This document shows positions 1 through 9,910 of a stretch of DNA of 64,000 nucleotides, one piece after another; the first letter of the stretch is position 1, and the number at the start of each line of letters is the position of its first letter. The stretch spans positions 240,164,645 to 240,228,644 of the forward strand of contig JAUMIR010000005.1 in the NCBI GenBank assembly GCA_030847615.1, given 5' to 3'. This DNA is from Gambelia wislizenii. Taxonomy: Eukaryota; Chordata; Lepidosauria; Squamata; Crotaphytidae. Position numbers and translations under genes: made by a program. Below the pieces are notes generated by a model that was given only the letters and a program-made list of their open reading frames with translations, had not been told where the DNA came from and did not search any database.

Positions 1-185
1 GTTCAAATTCCTGCTTGGCCATGGAAACCTACAGGATGTTCTTAGGCAAATCACACTCTCTCAGCCTCAGTAGAAGGCACTGGCAAACTCTCTGAAGAAA
101 TATTGCCATGAAAACCCTCATGATAGGTTCACCTTCGGGTCACCATAAGTTGGAAAGAACTTGAAGGCACACAACAAAAATAAAT
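1..185 (+). repeat. tRNA-derived SINE, 3' part (cut by window edge)
   Basis: The window opens at what looks like a pol III B box (gttcaaattcc). A typical squamate SINE body follows: a 'ccatggaaacc' stretch, 'cacactctctcagcctcag', 'ggcaaactctctgaagaaat', then a 3' end of the form 'aacttgaaggcacacaacaa'. The tRNA-like head with the A box lies outside the window. Related tails occur at about 36.6 kb, and a related minus-strand body at about 39.0 kb. SINEs are non-coding and depend on a LINE for mobilisation. Confidence 0.75.
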
Positions 186-425
186 ATTCTAGTGACATTG
201 ATTGTCATATTTCATGATTTACAACAAATTAGAGTGTAATCCTAAAACCAGTCCCTAGGCCTTTAGGAAGCATTGGAAGTGTCAGTATATTGGCAATTAG
301 GCTTTTTCATGGTGGGATGACACTTAGATGGCCAGAACACCTCTCCCATACACCTAATCAATACATGCTCAAAACAGCGGAGTCCCATCAGGGTGTATTG
401 AGGCATCAGTGTAAATATTTGCATA

Positions 426-1289
426 CAGTCAAACCTCCATATCCACAGAACCAATATCTGCAGTTTTGGTTATCCATGGGACACAAAATACAGACACATA
501 CCATAGAGTCATGCTGGAAAATACCTAGAGAGGCATTCTCTCTAGGCATATTCTCTGTCCTCCAATGCAAATCGATGTTATGTTTTTACCAGAAGTTCTT
601 TATTTTAATAGGCTTCACTGGCCCTGTCTACATGATTTAAATAATACGGACGGCGTGTGGAAGTTTGCGCTTCGGTACACATGGCCGTTCGGATTCACAC
701 GCATCCAAAAGAGGGGGGGGCTCGTTTTTCCACCCTGAAATACGCTCATGCAGCTTTCGGGAGGGAAAGCGGATCGCGATGAGAAATCTGTGCACCATTT
801 GGATGGCTGATGGGTCTGTACGGTCCGTTCGCACACACACGAACAGGCAGTGTAATTTGATTGGCTGGCTGAGTAGACAGGGCAGGGCTAGCACGGAGGG
901 GAATTGGGAGAGGCCACCATGTTGGTTTCGTGGCTAGCGAGAGTCCGGTACGCCCATGAATTTTATTTATTTATTTTTATTTTATATTGTAAATAGGGAA
1001 AACCGACTTTCCGCAAAGCAAGAACCTTAAAAAAAAAAAGCGGTGGGAGATTTAAAACCGCTGCTTGGCTTGCTCGCTCCAGCCAGCTTCGGGAAGGGGG
1101 CTCAAACAGAGTTTAGGGGGGTAAAAAATCATGTAGGCGGATCGTACGCATACGAACGACAGCCTATTCATATTTTTTACTACCCAAAATGGATTTTTTT
1201 ATGATCGTATAGACACATCCACTGTTAGCCATGGTTGCCAGTATCCACAGTCAGTCCAGGAGCCGAACCCGGGAAGTGGGAACTGACTG
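426..1289. mobile_element. Tigger-like TA-target MITE, split by a younger element
   Basis: The ends CAGTCAAACC (426) and TGACTG (to 1289) are inverted and flanked by TA at 424-425 and 1290-1291, as in Tc1/mariner/Tigger elements. The body has the 'gtatccacag' and 'catagagtc' motifs also seen at 13.2, 19.3, 25.7 and 28.4 kb. The left part runs to about 621 and the right part restarts near 1219 ('tagccatggttgcc'). The middle is a different, CpG-rich sequence described separately. The family name is inference; the TA flanks and split body are direct observations. Confidence 0.6.
622..1218. mobile_element. CpG-rich inverted-repeat element inserted in the Tigger-like MITE
   Basis: The block has much higher CpG content than its surroundings. 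Its ends are imperfect inverted repeats of about 25 bp: 'tgtctacatgat' near 625 pairs with the complement of 'atgatcgtatagaca' near 1201-1215. Inside, motifs such as CCGTTCG followed by a CACACG/ACGCA pattern recur at about 680, 825 and (reverse strand) 1140-1160. No coding frame is convincing; the 90-residue frame at 665-937 shows no recognisable domain. The target duplication is unclear. It may be a hAT-like or other non-autonomous transposon, or a younger CpG-rich insert not yet depleted by deamination. Confidence 0.45.
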
Positions 1290-1732
1290 TATTTTGTTAT
1301 TGCGTGCAACAATAAAACATTTTGAATATTTTTCCCCTGCTGGATGAGATTAGTGTGTTTCTGCACAAATATTTCCATGAGTTTTTTTTGTGTGTGGGGG
1401 GAGGTGTTGTTGTTATTGTTTTGCATTTGGGGAGCTATTTAAGAAAATTTCATTAGCACAAAAATGTATTGTATGGAAAACAATGTATTTTGCTCTTTTC
1501 CTTCTCACTGGAGCTAATAAGAAGAGGGGGCTGGCCAAAACTGACAGCCCCTGCAATGCTCCACAACAGAATCTTATTCCCAGAAGCCTCCTCAGGATAG
1601 CACTGCATTATCTTGCATTTGGGAAGACGTAGTCAGTGTTCAGCTTCTCTCGTTCATTTATTTACTCTAATAATCCCAGATGTTTGCTCTATTTACTGTC
1701 TATATGTAGAGCCCTATGAAGAAGCTTCCTGG

Positions 1733-2105
1733 GCTGAAAACCAAAGCTGAGTTGCATTCAACATATGTCTGAGTTGCAAACTAGAGCTCACCTCCATGCA
1801 ATACATTCCCATGCTGAAAACCAGACTCCAATTCCATGCACAACATTCTTGAGCTGTAAACCAGAACTCAGTTTCATGCAGAACATATTTAAGCTGCAAG
1901 CTAGAGCTCAGTTCTGTGCAACATGTCTCCAGGCTGCAAATCAGAGCTCAGTTCCATTCAAAACTTTCCCAGGCTGCAAAGCAGAGTGTACTGCAAGCAA
2001 AATAGGCCAAGGCTTAGCTTAGTTCCAAGCAAAACAACCTCAAGCCTCAAATCAGAACTCAGCCCTATGCAATATGTTCTCAAGTACCAAATTAGTTCCA
2101 TCTGA
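1733..2105 (+). repeat. 40-bp minisatellite, about 9 units
   Basis: Units starting 'gctg' or 'gttg' followed by 'aaa' occur at 1733, 1773, 1813, 1853, 1893, 1933 and 1973, an exact 40-bp period. Two or three shortened units follow (2012, 2044, about 2085). A unit reads roughly gctgcaaa-ccagagctcag-ttccatgcaaaacat. Units differ by many substitutions, so the array is old. A + strand frame stays open from 1765 to 2022, but its 'peptide' simply echoes the repeat; I do not treat it as a gene. Confidence 0.85.
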
Positions 2106-2537
2106 CAGCTTCCTGTACTTCATATACCCTCTTATCACTACTCTCCAATCACTGATAAAATATAGTAGTCAAAGTGGCTTATGAATAGATGAGGAAGCTT
2201 TGCATGCCAGATTTCCTTACCTGTTAAGAAGATGCCACTGTGCCTAACTATCAATACCAAGTTAGACATTATACCAGTGAGTTTTCCTTAAATGGAAGAA
2301 TGCTCAAACAATATAAAATATAGTAGATGGGAAATAGGGATGCATTTTAACAGCAGAATGATTTTGTGGGGTAATTCTTTGTTATTGTTTTTTAGGCCGC
2401 AATTTAACATCAACCAGAGAAAGGGCTGGTTTTGCACATACATGCTTATAACACATTGACCACACAATCTAGTCTCTGGACAAGCACAGCTTCACTCTGA
2501 ATAGAGCCTGTGTTCTGAGTCAAACATACAAGAGAGA

Positions 2538-3531
2538 CTGAGGTGCCGGTTCCACGATAGGATAAAGTTCGCGAGATTCTGGATTACCGTTCTTTCGCAT
2601 CAGGAGTGCATAATTCACACGAATTCTGGCTTATTCGGAAGATGCAGCAAGTTTCGGTTTTCCTTAGTTTACACAGGCAAAGGTGGGGGGGGGCATGGCT
2701 TCCAGATGATTAAAGCCAGGCAGGAGGTGGGGAGAGAGCAAGGAGGGGGTTATGGAGACCATAAATAATGAGAGGAAAGAAAAAGGACAAACAAACAAAA
2801 GAATGACAGAGCTATCTGTCAAGTTCCCGATTGTTTTCCCCTGCCCCCAAAGCCTTGAATAAAGAAAGGAGTGAAGGGAAGCACAAACAAACAAAAGTCT
2901 GATGGAGCGATCGTACACACACATGCACACACATACACACACCACCCAAGCAGGGGCTAGCCTCATTCCTGATTGTCTTCCCTGCCTCGAAAGCCTTGAA
3001 TAAAGGCAAGTGAAGGGAAGGACAAACAAACAAAAGCATGAACGTGTGATCCACCGGTTGCTGCATGCACGAACGCACACACATACACACGCACACACCA
3101 CCCAAGCAGGGGCTAGCCCCATTCCCGATCGTCTTCCCTACCTCCAAAGCCTTCCTTTGAAACAGGAAGGGCTCAGAGCAGATTTCCCTAAGTGGGCTGC
3201 AAGCAGAAGGGTTTGCAACTCCAACCCCTCCGTCTATTCGGAGAAGGCACAATGGTCACTCCAACCAATCAGGATTCAGCTCTGCTCACGCTAATTTGAA
3301 AAGGTCGATGCAAGTTCACATGAATGGTAAGTTCCCACAACCAATTGTGCTCATTTTCGCAAACTTAATCAAAAAAGTCGGGAAAACTAGCGAAAGCTGA
3401 TACTGCGCGACTTTTGGGTTTTTCGCACCCCCTCCTTCTGAAAAGGGCGCTGTGGCGTTGAAATGCATGGGAACTATCAGGCTTCTTGTCGCATTCTTTG
3501 AGGATTTATCTTGCCATGTAAACGGCCCCAC
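2538..3531. mobile_element. ~1 kb inverted-repeat DNA element with internal tandem array
   Basis: The left end 'ctgaggtgccggttccac-ga' and the reverse complement of the right end ('ctgtggggccgtttacatgg') match over about 40 bases, including a shared GATAAA and AGA block. This makes long imperfect terminal inverted repeats. The ends are relatively CpG-rich. The middle holds a three-unit tandem array (2785-3155) and a CA-rich stretch. No transposase frame is visible, so it is non-autonomous. I could not define a target duplication, so the superfamily is open. Confidence 0.5.
2785..3155 (+). repeat. Tandem array inside the 2.5-3.5 kb element
   Basis: Three units begin with a 'caaacaaacaaaag' motif at about 2785, 2881 and 3020. 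They continue through a 'cattcc(t/c)gat(t/c)g' and 'gccttgaataaag' block. Unit lengths are about 96, 139 and 136 bp; the longer two carry a (CA)-rich insert followed by 'cacccaagcaggggctagcc'. The minus-strand frames of 152 and 146 residues across this region are products of the array and CA repeats. Confidence 0.75.
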
Positions 3532-3539
3532 AGGTATTT

Positions 3540-4620
3540 TATGTGAACATCCCCCCCAATTGTCCTGATTTGGTAGGGTCAGTTCCAGTTAATCCTCATT
3601 CATCCCACTTTTTCAACTGCTTTTAAAATGCCCCAGTTTTTCTCTCTTCTTCGCACTTTCCCCCTTTGACCTCAGTTTACTTCAATTTCTGGAAACTGAG
3701 TTCAAATTCCAAAGTAGTTTGCACTCAACTGGCAGTGGGTAGTGGAAAGGAAAGGGTAGAAGTTTGCCCTTCCCAAGGGGTCCCAGCAAAAGCAAGCTGC
3801 TGCAGCCTCTCCTAGCTTGTGTGTTCTTCCCCATTAATAACCTTTGCCATCTTAACCACACTCTGATGTTGTTTGGCCACATGTGTCCCAGATTCCATCT
3901 GTGAAAAGTTGGAGGGTATGTGTGCTTCTGTTCAAAAACTGAAGTGGCAGACAGTAAATTCTGCCATGGTGGTGCCACATGAAGAGGAAAACTGGTGTAT
4001 ACTTCTGTATTTTTTTTTTAGAAAGTTGTTGATGATGTTAATTCTCTCCTCAGACTTGAGCAAATCAATACTACACTCAAACCAAGTCAATTTTCTTTGA
4101 TGAGAGCCAAAAGATTAAAATCCACAGCTCTCTTACGTCTCAGTCTGTTTTCCGCTTACTTTGTTCTCTTCTCATTGTGACAAGTACTAATTACATGCAG
4201 AGCCAATGTCTTAATAAAATCCCAGCTGGCATAATCTTAAACCAGCATTCATGGGAAAATCAGATTGATATATTCAGGACAGGCAATGTTGCTGCTTTTC
4301 CAACCTGCACCAAGAAGAAGTCTGACAAAGTCCATTGGAGCTGTTACAGAGGCTGAAAAACATTCTGTATGGTAATGGCAGACACACTGCCATTATTGCT
4401 CTGAAGATGGCCCACTGATGTAGGATTTATGGGTTGTCTAACACAGAGACAACTGAATCTGGGAGAAACCAAAAGTGACAGATTTGTCCATTCCAGCCAA
4501 GGGCTCTGAATCCTTAACTCTGAGAAGTGCTGCTTTGAATCCTTGTATACTTAGCTGTGTTGGCACAGAATTAGGGTTGCCACTTCTGTTTAGCAGAGAG
4601 GTTCCTCGTCTTTAAGACCT
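3540..4620. other. No recognised feature
   Basis: Moderately AT-rich sequence. I see no long conserved frame, no inverted ends and no known repeat tail. The short frames here (for example 3682-3978 minus and 3873-4100 plus) lack recognisable motifs. Confidence 0.5.
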
Positions 4621-4626
4621 ACAGGG

Positions 4627-4841
4627 CTTTCACACTGCACAGTTACACCACTATGATTTCACTTTAACTGCCATGGCTACATCCTATGGGATCCTAGGGG
4701 CTGTATTTTGCTGAGATGCTAGAGCTTTCTGACTGAGAATACTAAATATCCTTCCCAAAAATGCAGATTCCAGGATTTGATAGGATTTTGTCATGGTAAC
4801 TAAAGTGGAATTATAGTGCTATAACTGCATAGTGTGAAACA
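4627..4841. mobile_element. hAT-type MITE (short, palindromic)
   Basis: The ends 'ctttcacactgcacagtta' and 'taactgcatagtgtgaaa' are inverted. Just inside, 'cactatgatttcacttta' mirrors 'taaagtggaattatagtg'. The centre contains the 'gccatggct...ggatcctaggg' and 'cagattccaggat' motifs typical of a common lizard MITE family. Related pieces lie at 16882-17107 and 45110-45255. No 8-bp target duplication was found, so hAT assignment is by family resemblance. Confidence 0.55.
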
Positions 4842-5671
4842 TTATATAACATGATTCCTAGGAACAGTTGTAGCCCCTGCTATTGATACAAGTAGGGAAG
4901 TGTTGACAGTTTTAGTTTCAGTTGGAATAATTTATCAAAATTTGCACAGTTCTTCATATTTGGGTGAATAGACTTTGGGATTTAAAAACCGTGAATTCAG
5001 ACAAAGGTGAAAGTGACAGATTTGTCTATCCCTGCTGCCAATTTGGTTTAAGCATCCCTAATGGCTGTCCTCTGAACTTTTAATTTTTGAGACTCATTGT
5101 CATCATATTCTGCTTATTTCACAAGCTTTGCAACATGGAAGACTTCCCTTTATCTTATCTTCAAATCTTTTATTCCTTACGCGCATGTAGAAAACCAAAA
5201 ATACCAAATAGCCCTCTAGTGTGCTGAGAAAATCATTTTAATCAGTTTTAATGTTAACGAGATCACCCGTTTCATCCCCAATAGAAGCTAATGAATCATT
5301 CTCAAGTTATTGTGATGGAATGAGACTGGCTGCTGACAATTAAACTGATGAGGAGAGTTATGCTCATAAGTGGGTTCTTCAGAGTAATTTACCACTTTGT
5401 TTTGTGGTGTGTGTTTTGTTTTGTTTTTTATTTCCATAGAACATATCCAAGCATAACTAAGCTTTGATTACCTGTCATCTAAAGACACATGGTCTTGCAG
5501 GGATATTTATGAAGATGTTTTCAATGGAATTACTGTGCAGAACAACTTAAGTAGGTTCTTTCCAAAGAGCATTATGCTGACTTACATCAATGGCCATTTT
5601 AAATTTCTTATTTTGGGTGAAACCATCCTCAACAGATATTTTTTGAGGGGATTTTGCAATAGTGTCCAGTC
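4842..5671. other. No recognised feature
   Basis: AT-rich sequence with no clear frame or repeat. A 'ttttgttttgttttttattt' T-rich run near 5412-5432 is the only low-complexity item. Confidence 0.45.
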
Positions 5672-5674
5672 TAT

Positions 5675-5852
5675 GGACTTTATCAGACACAGCAAAAACT
5701 GTATCATAAGGCCATTCCAGGGGTGTGGCGTGGGCGTGAATAAGGCATCACTTTTTATTGATAGCTTTGCCCATCAATAAAAAAGTGATGCCATGTCCGT
5801 AGCAGTGCTACACCCTGGGAATGGCTGAATGATGAGGACATCTGATAACTTC
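5675..5852. mobile_element. Short MITE of the GGACTTTATCAGA family with a strong internal hairpin
   Basis: The left end GGACTTTATCAGACA follows TAT; the right end is TCTGATAACTTC. Inside, 'ggccattccaggggtgtgg' (from about 5712) mirrors 'ctacaccctgggaatggct', and 'ggcatcactttttattgat' mirrors 'atcaataaaaaagtgatgcc'. Most of the element can therefore fold on itself. It shares its TIR with elements at 6.3-6.9, 16.3, 39.3, 40.9, 46.1, 48.6, 58.3, 62.4 and 63.9 kb. Confidence 0.65.
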
Positions 5853-5999
5853 ACCCTTTGTGTTATCGTTGCATCCTAAATTATGCAGTTTTTTTAGCAG
5901 TATGTACCTGATAAAGCCCTATGTTCCAAACACATCAATCATAGCTTCCCATGCTGACCATAATTGCTGTAGTTACAGAAGATCATTGGCTGTTAGCAG

Positions 6000-6328
6000 C
6001 ATACCCTCCAAGATTTCAGAGATGAAAACTGGGACACATCTGGCCAAGCAAGCAAAGGATCAAGATGGCAAAAGTTATTGATGAGGAAGAACACACAAGC
6101 TAGGAGAGGCTACAGAAGGTTGCTTTCATCTGAGCCTACTGGGAAGGACAATATTCTGCCGATTCTCCCCCACACGCACAGACACCGCCACCACCCCATG
6201 AGTTAATGGAGTGCAAACTAATTTTGCATTTTGAACTACTTTTGCATTTTGAGCTCAGTTTGCAGCAATGGAAGTCATTGACAACAAAGTGGGGGAATGA
6301 GAGGAGGAGAGATAAAGAATGTGAAAGG
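6000..6328 (+). mobile_element. 'gcataccctcc' MITE, 3' truncated
   Basis: It starts 'gcataccctccaagatttcagagatgaaaac', matching the start of the element at 20743-21128 ('gcataccctctaacatttcacagatgaaaag'). The match continues through 'gaggaagaacacacaa', 'gagttaat-gagtg' and 'tttgcagcaatggaagt'. The right end is lost where the next element begins at about 6329. Confidence 0.55.
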
Positions 6329-6859
6329 GGACATGCACCAGACAATGTCATGTTTTCGTGGTTATGTGTAGAAAATAAGCTGGTCTTTTTTATTGATGGG
6401 CCAAGCCATCAATAGATCTGCTGTGGTCATTTTTGTGCCTGTGTCTGAAACCACACACCATTTTCCTCTCGTGATTGCATTGTCAATGGGCAGAATAGTT
6501 CTGATTGAGACCGAGAAAGCCAGGTAGGGAATGCTCTTTTTATGAACCTCCCCAGTTTACTTTGAACTTTTTTAGTGTGTTTCTGTGATCGTGTGTACAT
6601 TTTTTCGTTTTAATTTAGCTGTTTTTAACTTTTAAGGGTGATCGTGTCTTCTCGCAAGAACCACAGAGATCACACGCCTCAGCAAATGCGGAAGTTGCTG
6701 AGGCGTGTGATAGTGTGAACGTTTATGCCCTGATAATGCTGAGGCTGCTTTTTCACGTATTACAGGAAGGTATGATAAAAAGGGTTATTGTGCTGGGGGG
6801 AAAGCGCTTCAAAATATGGTGGGAAAGAGACATTTTCAGAAGCTGGTCTGATAAAGTCC
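6329..6859 (+). mobile_element. MITE of the GGACTTTATCAGA family, + orientation
   Basis: The left end is decayed ('ggacatgcaccagacaatg') and the right end is 'gtctgataaagtcc'. It carries the family's internal block 'tttattgatgggccaagccatcaatagat', a splice-donor-like site reduced to 'ccaggtagggaatg' (about 6522), and the 'cttctcgcaagaa' stretch. A 16-bp perfect hairpin 'tcacacgcctcagcaa'/'ttgctgaggcgtgtga' lies at about 6671-6711. No transposase frame. Confidence 0.55.
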
Positions 6860-7019
6860 CCAGTTGGAGATTTTTCAGCACTAGTGGGAGAAGCCAAACC
6901 TGAACAGCCATTCATTGTCACTGTTGCTTGGACTATACAAGAAAACCATAAAGAAAGGCCAAACATAGGGCTTGTCTACACAAGCAATATACTCCATCTT
7001 GCCCCCTTCTTAGAGCCAA

Positions 7020-7600
7020 GCATCATGATGATGATGATGATGATGATGATTTCATTTATATCCCACCTTTCTCCCAGCAATAGGACTCAAGGTGACTAAC
7101 AACCTGTTTAAAACCATACAAGCTGAAAACAGTACAAAGTTAAAATCATATTATAAATATAATTTTTTAAAAAGAATGAAACAATTTACAAGTTAAAAAC
7201 ATTACAATAAAAATTAAAATGCATTTTAAAAAATTAAAACCACACCACACAGCTTCTCAAGCCCAGCTCTTGTTAGTTCATAAAATCTTGGTGGCATAAA
7301 AATGTCTTAACCTGCTGCCAGAAGGAGAGCAAAGATGGGGCCAGTCTGGCCTCTCTCAGGAGGGAGTTCCAAAGTCTTGGAGCAGCCACTGAGAAAACCC
7401 TATCCCTTGTTCCTGCCAAACGAGCCTGAGAAGGTGGTGGGACTGAGAGAAGGGCTTCCCCAGATGATCTTAAAGCTCTACTGGGTTCATACAGGGAGAT
7501 GCAGGCCTCCAAGTAACCTGGACCCATGCTGTATAGGACTTTATAGGTCTAAACCAGCACTTTGAATTGTGCTCAGAAACAAACTGGCAGCTAATGGATC
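7020..7600 (-). mobile_element. L2-like LINE, C-terminal coding end and 3' tail (5' truncated)
   Basis: Read on the minus strand, the frame at 7273-7527 contains RVFSVAAPRLWNSL followed by RLAPSLLSFWQQVKTFL. This is the typical last block of L2/CR1-group LINE polyproteins after the reverse transcriptase. The 3' end is the tail 'gaaaggtgggatataaatgaaat' followed by (ATC)n, seen here as (TGA)n at 7024-7051. The element is heavily 5' truncated. A copy of the same block is at 62900-63310 on the plus strand. Confidence 0.65.
7024..7051 (+). repeat. (ATG)n microsatellite, LINE 3' tail
   Basis: About nine ATG/TGA trinucleotides, placed at the 3' terminus of the minus-strand L2-like LINE, consistent with the terminal short repeats of this group. 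Confidence 0.9.
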
Positions 7601-8207
7601 TGTTGCAACAAAGGAGTCCTGCAGTCCTGAGGATGCCAGGCTTTTTCCCTGTTCTGCCTCTGGGCAGTCCTCACAACCCCCAGGGCAGAGACAGGGCTAA
7701 GACAGGGGAAGATGGGGTAGGGCCTGATAAACTGTTGTAAAATAATACCTGGGGAAATCTGTTCTTGCTGGGAAAGAATGGATCGAGTTCTGTGTGTCTG
7801 CAGGAGCCCATCCCAGCAGGCCACCCTCATAGCTGCAGCTGCTGATGTGCCTTGCTCTCTCTGAAGCAGGAAAGGGTCCTAAAATATGTGGCCAAGGCTG
7901 GTCACATGCAGAGGGCCTTGGTCACATGTTGTGGGCTGGCTTCCTCACTTCTGGGAGAACAAAGGAGACTGCAGTGGCAGCGGTTGCAGTGGTGGGCCAG
8001 CTTGCCCATCTGGACTTCCTCCCATTTTGTGGAGGCAATGGGGGAGGAATGGGCCTGCTCTGAGGCCAGGATATGCAAGTACCTCAGTTTGTGATGACTA
8101 CTGCTTCCACCAAAAGAGCTGTAGCTCTGATCAGTCAAGGTCATACTGGCCAGAGGATTCTGGGACTTCTAGTCCAAGAAGAATCTTTTACTGGTTCTGG
8201 GAAAAGT

Positions 8208-8460
8208 TCAGATCTCTCTCTCTCTGGCTTTTCTTCACAAACGAAGATTCAGGAAGGACTCATCCTATGCTTTCTGCAAGCGCGCTGAAGACTAAAAAGG
8301 CCAATCTGAGATAGACAAGTCCGGTTGCAGAAAGTGCAGCAGAAGGTCTCCTTGGGTGATGTTTCCGGGTTGTGATTCTTTCTGCATTTTCGTTTTTCTT
8401 CAAGACTTTTTCGGCATGAGTTCTCAAATAAGGCTGCAGCATTGTGGATAGTGCATCTCC
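8208..8460 (-). mobile_element. RTE-like non-LTR retrotransposon, extreme 3' end
   Basis: On the minus strand it matches the last ~80 codons and 3' end of the copies at 17.3-18.0, 19.5-20.3 and 52.3-52.9 kb: the 'NNAAALFENSR' region, the basic R/K stretch and the C-x2-C...H-x4-C segment. It ends in the same 'gaagaaaagccagag' and (GA)n tail, seen here as (CT)n near 8212. No intact frame remains. Confidence 0.7.
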
Positions 8461-9830
8461 CAAATAATCCATTGCTGTCTGGGAAATGATACAGGTTCTA
8501 ACTGATGGAGTAGAAGTTCCCATATTGTATTTATTTCCTAGTTCTAACCCTTGTTGTTCCTGATACCTAGGGCAGAAGGAAGTAAGGGAAAGGGCCTCAA
8601 CGCATAGAAATGAAGAAACCTGTTAGCATTACTTTTTCCTCTTACATGTGAATGTTTAAAACCTCACATCCATTCTATCCTATATATGGGGGAAATGCAT
8701 GAATTCTGGAAAGTTCTTATGTAAAAAAAAAAACACTGAACAAAATTTTTCATTTGTTAAAACAATAGTTTTTCTTGGCACAGAGGAAACAAAATTGTGC
8801 TGTTGCATATAGCTTTAAAAGAGAAGAAAAAAGAAGTGGCAGCCTTAAAAGTACCATAAAGCATAAGTAAATACCTAGCATAGGGATTCAAAGCCAATTT
8901 TTTAAAGCACTCAAAACCCTGGACTGGGATTCATGAAGCTGTCAGTTTTGGAAACTGCACTAGCTCCTATATTCAATTTAAAAAAAAAATAATCTCAATT
9001 TCTTTCCATTCCAAAGATGAACACATGTGCAAATTTTTGATAAGTACTCATTAAAAAAAAAAAAAAAACACCAAACCAAATGGAATTCTCACCCATCCCT
9101 GAAAAGCAGAATGTGATGGAAAGCAGTGAGTTGCAATGAAGCCAAAACAAAAATATGTCCTAAATTTGCTACCTCCAAGTTGTAGCAATTGGACTTGTGG
9201 ATCTCTCTTACTACTTTCAGCCATGTAGCTGAGGGAGGAGTTTAGAAGCCATGCCCAAAGAACCCCAGCTTTGATTACAGTTAGTTACTTAGTTAGTTTC
9301 TTGGTTAGTCAGTTACATTTACATTAATTTTCCTTCAATGAGAGTATAACGTGTAAGGTATGGCTCTCCTTTGTGACAACCTTATGACAACCTTAGTAAA
9401 AATAATATACTAGCAAGAATTTTGTGCAATTTTCTCCTGGTATTCAGTGCCCCAAAGTGTTGCAGAAGAATTATTCTGAAGAGATAGACGTGTTTGTTGT
9501 GCCAAAAAGACCTGTTTTCTGTGCAGCAGATGGGGTTCCTGCCCAGAAAATACTGTTTCCTGCATGAGATTCTTTTTTTTGGGGGGGGAAGGGTTTACAG
9601 AAATCAGGTTTTTGTGTTTTAAAAAAAGCATTATTCTCCGCATTATAATTTCCACATCATAATTCCTCTACAGCACTCCACGATATTTGAATACAAAGAG
9701 AATACTGCAGAGGAATATTCATTTTCTCCTTTAGTGGGGAGAAAGCAACCCAATTATTTGTCCTCACATCTGAGGATGAAATTGTCAAGGATTTACATTC
9801 CTGCAATGAGACAGGTCAGACTTAGAGAGA
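8461..9830. other. No recognised gene; A-rich runs and a 'ctgcacagaaaa' type stretch
   Basis: Contains poly-A runs near 8722, 8980 and 9053-9068. A stretch at about 9410-9660 has repeated 'cagaaaa/ttttctg' words; similar wording recurs at 30.7-30.9 and 34.25-34.45 kb and may be an undescribed old repeat. No conserved frame. Confidence 0.4.
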
Positions 9831-9837
9831 GAGATAC

Positions 9838-9910
9838 TTGCAGATGTTTATCCAGTGAGCTTCCAGACTCCCAGTCAAAGCTCTAACCATTACACCACAC
9901 TGGCTCTCAT
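9838..9910 (-). repeat. Sauria-type SINE, tRNA-like head only
   Basis: The reverse complement reads 'gagagccagtgtggtgtaatggttagagctttgac', the tRNA-derived 5' head of squamate Sauria SINEs with an A box-like 'tggtgtaatggttagag'. The body and tail are missing. Confidence 0.7.

Larger units (their letters stand above)
6968..8080 (+). mobile_element. MITE ('gggcttgtctacac' family), split by an L2-like LINE tail
   Basis: The left end 'agggcttgtctacac' (6968) and the body from about 7600 ('gagtcctgcagtcctgagg', 'ctgcctctgggcagtcctcac', 'gagcccatcccagcaggcc', 'ctggtcacatgcagagg', 'ggatatgc') follow the same order as the intact copy at 14352-14903. About 580 bp of LINE sequence sits in between. The right end is truncated near 8080. 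The 142-residue frame at 7886-8314 runs from this MITE into the neighbouring LINE and is not a gene. Confidence 0.6.

Noticed and set aside
1733..2105. Possible CRISPR-like array
   Set aside because: Units are contiguous and diverged with no unique spacers. The host signals are vertebrate.
2664..3252. Two minus-strand frames of 152 and 146 residues
   Set aside because: They read the tandem array and CA-rich inserts of the 2.5-3.5 kb element; their internal repetition follows the DNA repeat.
8260..8523. 87-residue minus frame with conserved wording shared with 17768-18022, 20038-20283 and 52598-52843 plus
   Set aside because: All are the alternate frame of the RTE-like LINE C-terminus, not a second gene; the true frame carries the C-x2-C...H-x4-C motif.
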